Shown: one piece after another, positions 58,601 to 64,000 of the stretch
Position numbering within the stretch: the first letter of the stretch is position 1
Layout: every line of letters starts with the position of its first letter
DNA from: Azadirachta indica
Taxonomy: Eukaryota > Streptophyta > Magnoliopsida > Sapindales > Meliaceae
Assembly: GCA_022749755.1 (NCBI GenBank)
Contig: CM040453.1
Coordinates: 456,102 to 520,101, forward strand
Direction of reading: 5' to 3'
DNA length: 64,000 nucleotides
The notes under the pieces: model-generated
Databases searched by the model: none
What the model saw: only the letters and a program-made list of their open reading frames with translations
Told to the model about the DNA's origin: nothing
Translations under genes and position numbers: made by a program

Positions 58601-60261
58601 ATGGAAAAGGAAATTGAACAAGTCAGAGTTGTTACTTCCATAACGCCTCCAGTTCAAGCCCCATACTTGCTGAAGTGTGTGCCTGACAGAGTCACAGATG
58701 ATTCAGGAGCTATGATATCAGATGTGTTTCTGAGGTTAAACAGGTATCGGCCTCAAGAAGGTCGGTGGTTGTCTCGTACTGTTCTTGATCATGCAGGAAG
58801 AGAATGTTTTGTTGCTCGTATAAGGTAAACTTGCTCCATACTTAATCCCTTATAATCCACGGGAGGACAATTTTGATTTGTTTGAATATGTGAACTGCAA
58901 CAATTTCAGAGTTGGAGGAGGGTTTTGGAGAAGAGGTGGAGAAACTCCTTCTGTTGTGAAATGGGAGGACAGGATTATTGAGATACGTGAAGGCTCTTGG
59001 TCTTATGTTGCTGGTTCCATTGGTAGAGCTCCTGGTATGTAGTTTAAATATGATATTGTTACTTATGAAAGAACTCTAGATTCTAAAGGGATTTCCTTTA
59101 AACTGTTTGGTTTCCAAGAAAATCTAGGAAGGAATACGTGTAAAAATTCTGCATGTTATGGTGCTGTTTTGGCTTCAAGATTATAAGAATTTTTTCTCAG
59201 GCCAAATGGGTTGTCTTAGGCAGTCTTCTCCACTGGATTTTAGTTTCTGTTCGTCAATAGTATGGAAAATTCTAAGAGTCAAAACTTTGTTTCCGTATGG
59301 TGATGAGAAATGCAAGAGAAAGCTAGTTTCTGTGGAAGTGTTCAGTAATAAGTGGTATATAATTCCCTGGAGTGAAGCTTTTTTTTTCCTCCCCACTGGA
59401 TTTTGGTTGTGTATAGTTTTCTATGCTTCTCCAGAGAACCAAAATTTAAGCATTTTGTTGTTCTTGTTACCATCTAGTACAGAGAAAGTAGTAGGAACTG
59501 CAACACCTAAAGAACCTACGGCAGAGGGTCAAGCTGCATGGCAATTCTCAACAGGAGATGAATTGATGATAAGTTGGGAATCATCGTCAATATCATCAAG
59601 CTTGAAATTTACCCTGAGAAATGAAACATCTACGGATTCATCGGTAATGTGTAGATTCTTCCTTTGAGATATAAATAATTTGATGCAACAATGAATTTAA
59701 CTGGTATACATTGTTTATCTGCAGCTGATGCTACTGAGTGGGCGGAAAATCCAATATGGGGGGAGGAAAATTAGTCTAGAAAGTAAAAACCAAGGAGAGC
59801 AAAACAAAGAAGAAAATGAGGCAGAAGAGGAAGATGACGATGATGAGGCTTTTGTGACACTCATCCGGTTCACAGATGAGAACCCGACAGGAAAAGTGAC
59901 AGCTCTATTGAATTGGAAGCTATTAGTAATTGAACTATTGCCCGAAGAAGATGCAGTTTTGGTACTTCTTTTATGCTTCTCTATACTTAGAAGTGTATCT
60001 GAGATGAGGAAGCAAGATGTCGGAAGTTTGTTGATTAGAAGAAGATTGAAGGAAACAAAACTTGGTCTTCGAGATTGGGGTTCTGTTGTACTTCCTTCCT
60101 CCTCCTCCTCCTCACCATACCTTCGACCTTGGCACTGGAATGCTAAGGCTGTAATGGCAAGAGGAAGAACAGACTACGTTGCTAACCAACCGGCAGCTTT
60201 AAATTATTCGTTGGCAGAAGGCGGTGACAAGTTGTACAAGAGAGGAATTTTTATTAAATGA
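55681..60261 (+). CDS. DUF1399 (glycine-rich domain-containing, GRDP-like) protein
   Basis: Eight exons: 55681-55868, 55945-56059, 56303-56686, 57191-57463, 58307-58824, 58910-59034, 59483-59643, 59725-60261 (2301 nt, 766 aa). The N-terminal half carries the DUF1399 pattern: RYDELWMPLI, VLPPVDIEWVWFCHTLNP and a second repeat VPASDIQLMWLTHLSYPTVY. From about residue 590 there is an acidic run (NEAEEEDDDDEAF, around 620-630) and a poly-Ser stretch (SSSSSSPYLRPWHWNAKA). It lacks the long glycine-rich tail and RNA-binding region of GRDP1/2, and looks like the shorter plant paralogue I know as At1g56230-like. Molecular function is unknown; GRDP relatives have been linked to stress and auxin responses. 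The ATG at 55681 is the first in frame. Several introns begin GTTTG or GTATG but fit well. Confidence 0.9.
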
Positions 60262-62941
60262 ATGTAGATTGTTTCTGATATCAGTATTTTCACACAGAAA
60301 ATTTCAAAAGCTGTACACAAGTTGCAGATCATAGATATATAAATATCAGGAAGCAGCTTCTAGCAAATGAAGTAGTATAGTTTATGCTGGACTCTGCACC
60401 AGCATGTGCACTTTTGCATATGGATTTAATTAATCGGTACCTCTGGAGATTCCCGGCAAATCAAAGCTTAATTTATGGGAAGATGCTAGTGGGATTGAAT
60501 TTAAAGATCAACCAGTTGCTAAATAATTGAGGAAAACTAATAATATTTGGTGGATGGAGCATAAATTCAGCCAAACGAAAATCATTTGATCATGTTTTTA
60601 TATTGATACTGGAATTCTACTCATCCTGTCTGCAGAATCAATGCTTAAATCTTTTTTGATTTCACTTTCAGAGCAGACTGTTATCGGTTGTGTTTGTATT
60701 ATTTTTCTTCCTAAGGGGATTCAGATTCTTCTTTCAAAGATCGATGTGGTTCTGCTGTAAGAAGTCTACCAAGTAGGACTGTCAACCTTCCTTTCATATT
60801 ATGGCTTTCAATTATTGATTGAAAACTTAACACATGGATCCCTAAAATTTTATATTTCTTTTTATAAAATTAGATATGATTAGTTCTATTTCTAAGGAAT
60901 GAACCTCTAATTTTCATTAAAATAATAAAACTTTCTTTATAACATTAAATATTGTTTAAATTTTAAAATTGTAAATATGTCAATTAGTTTAGTAGATTTA
61001 CTTGTTAAAAATGGATAATTTATATCTTTATTTATGAAAACAGAAGAAATCAGGGAGTCAACTTTTTATTCAGTTATTCATTATGTTAAAGATTATCTTT
61101 TCGTATAATATAATACAAGATTAGAAACCTAAAATTCATTTATCATGACTAATCTCTAATCATGGTTGGCTTTGATTGATTCAAAGTCATCTATACCTTG
61201 TAGTTGATTGTGGTCCCCACCATTCAATTCCGCATCAACTTAAATTAATTTAATTTGGCCCATTTTATTTCTTCTTTATTTATTTATTTTTTTTTTTGGC
61301 AATCGATCTCCGTCAGAGAAGAAATGGAATAATAAATTTTGAGTCAAAAAATATTTCAGTTATTTGATAGAAGTTGCGGACCTGTTTGATACAAACAGAA
61401 AATATTGTCCCTAATTAACAAAATAAAAAAAATAGGGTTTCGGATGTTATCATCCCTCTTCAAAACTGAGCATGTAGATAGGTACGGTCGCGCCTAGGGG
61501 TCCCACAACTACCGTACAACTTCGTAAGCACGGCTCCGCACATCAACTTCGTGGAAATTGTGGTACGTACATCATCAGCATCTATTTGTACTTTTAGTAC
61601 CACTACTTGCACTTCTGACCACCTGTCTCCAATCACAACCATATATTTACGATCGAAATCTAATCGAACGGTTCAGAACAATTTCATACAATTCCTTTTT
61701 GCTCGGTAATTGCATGTAAGACATTGTGCATTACGTATCAACTCCATTACCCAAAATGCCCTTAGATTTGGAATATTTTTCATAGCTAAAAATAAAATTA
61801 TCAAAACTCAAATCAGCTTGATATTATTAACTCTATTTAAATAATCAGAATTTAATTTATATAATTTTTAATATATTAAAAAAACCTTCTGTAATTGAGT
61901 TGAATGCATACAGCCATAAGAAGTGTATGATAATAATTTATTAGACGTGCGATAATTTTTTAATTTTTAATATAAGTATTAATATAATTTTTAAGTGAAA
62001 AAAATTGATTAATAATTTTTTTTAATTACAAAATGATTGAAGAGTAAATATAATTTTGTTGAGCTCAATATTTTAACTATACTAATTATAAATTGATCCC
62101 GACTTTATTGAGGACTTTTCATCTAATGTTACAAATCGATAAAAGCAAAAGGTTAAAATTGATGATAAAATAAGATTTTAAAATTTATACATAATTAATT
62201 TTAATTTAATAAATCTGATTAATATGACAAGGATTTGGATTTAATAATTTATTTTTCCATAAATTTTTTAAAAATTTATTTAGGGAGTATGAGTGCAAGG
62301 AGAATTTAGTCATTCCAGATATTTGGCCTATTGTAATTTTGGATTTTTCTATTTCAGGGACATTTTTATCCAATGTTAAATTTTCTTACACCAACACAAT
62401 ATTTCAACCAATGAAAATCTCTCGTCATTACAAAAGTCAAATTGACAACCACAGCACGTGATTAAGCACATGACATCTCCATTCTCAGCCAATCATTTCT
62501 CGCCGCTCCATTTTTATAACCATGGTTTCCTCCATACCAAATTATTACTCTTATCTTCTTCTTCCTTCTCCCAGTTCAGTTGATCAAAATCTGTGTGCCC
62601 AATTTATCTCTATTTTCACTTTCTGCAACTCTATTTACACACTAAAAGCAAAGCTACTATTATCTCTCGAAAAAGCGGTCATCCGTTAACACAATGAACC
62701 CGATCCGAGAAACCCGCTTTAGTATAATTCGGATCCTGTTCAAACCCACCCATCTTCCTCTCTACTACCTACGCCTTCTCTTCCTGTTTGTTCCCACCTA
62801 AAAAGCTTGAAATCGTCGAAAATAATCCGTAATTTCTGCGAAAGAAGGAAACCCAGAAGCTTTAATTTCCTCAAAAAGGTAATAAACAACGTTACACTCT
62901 GCGTGAAAAGTGAAGAGAATCTTAGTTTTAGCGAATTTTAA
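60262..62941. other. Intergenic DNA and promoter of the F-box/LRR gene
   Basis: 3' UTR of the DUF1399 gene, then AT-rich spacer without a supported gene. The 0.4 kb before 62942 looks like promoter and leader: TTTTTATAACC near 62512 (TATA-like), then C/T-rich sequence. The minus-strand frame at 61460-61642 is unrecognised. Confidence 0.55.
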
Positions 62942-63651
62942 ATGCCGGGTTTATCGGCGCTCGATGTCTTTACGGAAGATTTACTTGTACGAGTTCGTGA
63001 GAAAATTGGCGACGAGTCCGACAGCAAGACGTGGCGACTCGTTTGCAAAGAGTTTCTACGAGTTGACTCGCTAACTCGGTTGAATCTCCGAGTGCTACGA
63101 GTCGAGTACTTGTTTCATCTTCTCCGTAAATATCCAAATGTTCAAACTTTAGACCTCTCCGTCTGTCCAGGTGTCCACGACGGAACGGTATCGCTGCTGC
63201 TGAGTCAGAGCTCGTTGAGTTGGACTCGAAGCTTAAAGTCTCTCGTTCTGAGTCGGTCAACTGGGTTGAGATATAAAGGTTTGAACTTTTAGGATGTTCT
63301 TTTAATTTCTCGTTGACAATAATTTAGTGATCTGAAGTTTTGTTGCTGAATGTTTCAGGATTAGAGATGCTGATACAAGCTTGTCCGTTTCTGGAGAGTG
63401 TTGACGTGTCATACTCTTGTGGGTTCGGGGACAGCGAGGCGGCGGCGCTGTCGCGCGCCGTTGGGCTGAGGGAGGTGAGGATGGACAAGTGCTTGAACGT
63501 GACGGATGTTGGGTTGGCAAAGATCGCCGTACGATGTGTGAACTTGGAGAGGTTAAGCTTGAAATGGTGCATGGAGATAAGTGATCTGGGAATTGATCTT
63601 TTGTGCAAAAAGTGTCAAGATTTGAAGTTTCTTGATGTATCTTATCTTAAG
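62942..63651 (+). CDS. F-box/LRR-repeat protein (FBL3-like), 5' part
   Basis: Two exons are seen: 62942-63278 and 63359-63651, joined G/GA with frame kept; a donor (AAG/GTTTGT) follows 63651 and the gene continues past the right edge. The F-box is near residues 7-50 (LDVFTEDLLVRVREKIGD, SKTWRLVCKEFLRVDSLTRL). Leucine-rich repeats of the CC type follow: VQTLDLSVCPGVHDG, LESVDVSYSCGFGDSEAAAL, LREVRMDKCLNVTDVGLAKI and LERLSLKWCMEISDLGIDLL. Such proteins are SCF substrate receptors whose LRR solenoid binds the target. The order resembles the Arabidopsis F-box/LRR protein 3 group (At5g01720, RAE1, which destabilises STOP1), but with only the first 210 residues I cannot fix orthology. Confidence 0.88.
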
Positions 63652-64000
63652 GTTTGTAATTCATTGTCTTAGATTTTCGGTTATGTTATATTTTCTCTCT
63701 AATGTTTGGTTGCTGGCAAAATCAAGGAAAGTGGATAAAAAAGGAAATGGAAAATTTAGTTTTGAAATTTGTAGGCCGGGTAAAAAGTTGAGAAAGATAA
63801 AGAGTTGAGAAGGTGATATAGTCTGCTAAAGTTGGGCAAATGAGAGATAAAAGCAGCTTCGAGTATTCTTGAAATCAAGATGCTTTGGCTTTATCTGTAA
63901 ATAGAATCAGTAGCCATCAAGTACAAGCTAGTTGGTAAACTTTAGCCGCCAAGTCAAGAGTTTGTGTTTACCAAATACTTTAGATGCCGTTCTGTTGAAA
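63652..64000 (+). other. Start of intron 2 of the F-box/LRR gene
   Basis: Non-coding after the donor at 63652; no acceptor with a continuing LRR frame was found before the edge. Confidence 0.6.

Noticed and set aside
61460..61642. Minus-strand 60-residue frame in a GC-richer patch
   Set aside because: No family resemblance, no splice partners and no promoter; probably chance.
1..64000. tRNA genes, rRNA genes, CRISPR arrays
   Set aside because: I looked for T-arm motifs (GGTTCGAATCC-like), rRNA text and regularly spaced direct repeats and found none; the tandem repeats present are microsatellites or decayed transposon arrays.

Overview
This window is nuclear DNA of a flowering plant, a eudicot. 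Genes are spliced with short GT-AG introns, spacers are very AT-rich with AT, AAT and AAAT microsatellites, and every confident gene has a plant-type counterpart (TOPLESS-related co-repressor, PLD zeta, plant PP2C, F-box/PP2 lectins). The protein sequences suggest a rosid, possibly Citrus, but that is inference. I reconstructed exons by hand from frame continuity and splice consensus; every complete model sums to a multiple of three and ends in a stop.

Layout: (1) 0.9-2.1 kb, minus: 5' part of the splicing factor PRP38, running off the left edge. (2) 2.9-10.9 kb, minus: a complete 25-exon TOPLESS-related co-repressor (1130 aa). (3) 11.2-18.9 kb: gene-poor AT-rich DNA ending in a Mutator-like element (10-bp target duplication, long terminal inverted repeats) that is interrupted by a related nested element. 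(4) 19.0-21.5 kb, plus: TEN1, the small OB-fold subunit of the CST telomere complex, starting right beside the transposon. (5) 26.7-29.3 kb, plus: a clade-E (EGR-like) protein phosphatase 2C. (6) 30.1-36.5 kb, minus: phospholipase D zeta 2, convergent with the PP2C, with a paired P1BS (phosphate-starvation) motif upstream. (7) 38.6-40.8 kb, minus: a plastid-type TPR protein with a clear GC-AG intron. (8) 41-43 kb: degenerate repeat DNA. (9) 43.6-49.6 kb, plus: three tandem F-box/PP2-B lectin genes with identical intron phases. (10) 50.5-52.2 kb, plus: an apparently non-coding locus with a Site II/telo-box/TATA promoter, at least two C/D-box snoRNAs whose guides match 18S rRNA, and two copies of a roughly 190-bp structured RNA module. 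(11) 55.7-60.3 kb, plus: a DUF1399 (GRDP-like) protein. (12) 62.9 kb to the right edge, plus: first two exons of an F-box/LRR protein.

The genes do not form one pathway; plant neighbours are usually functionally unrelated. The most unusual content is the small-RNA locus at 50.5-52.2 kb, followed by the nested Mutator-like elements at the TEN1 promoter, the P1BS pair upstream of PLD zeta 2, and two candidate GC-AG introns in neighbouring genes.
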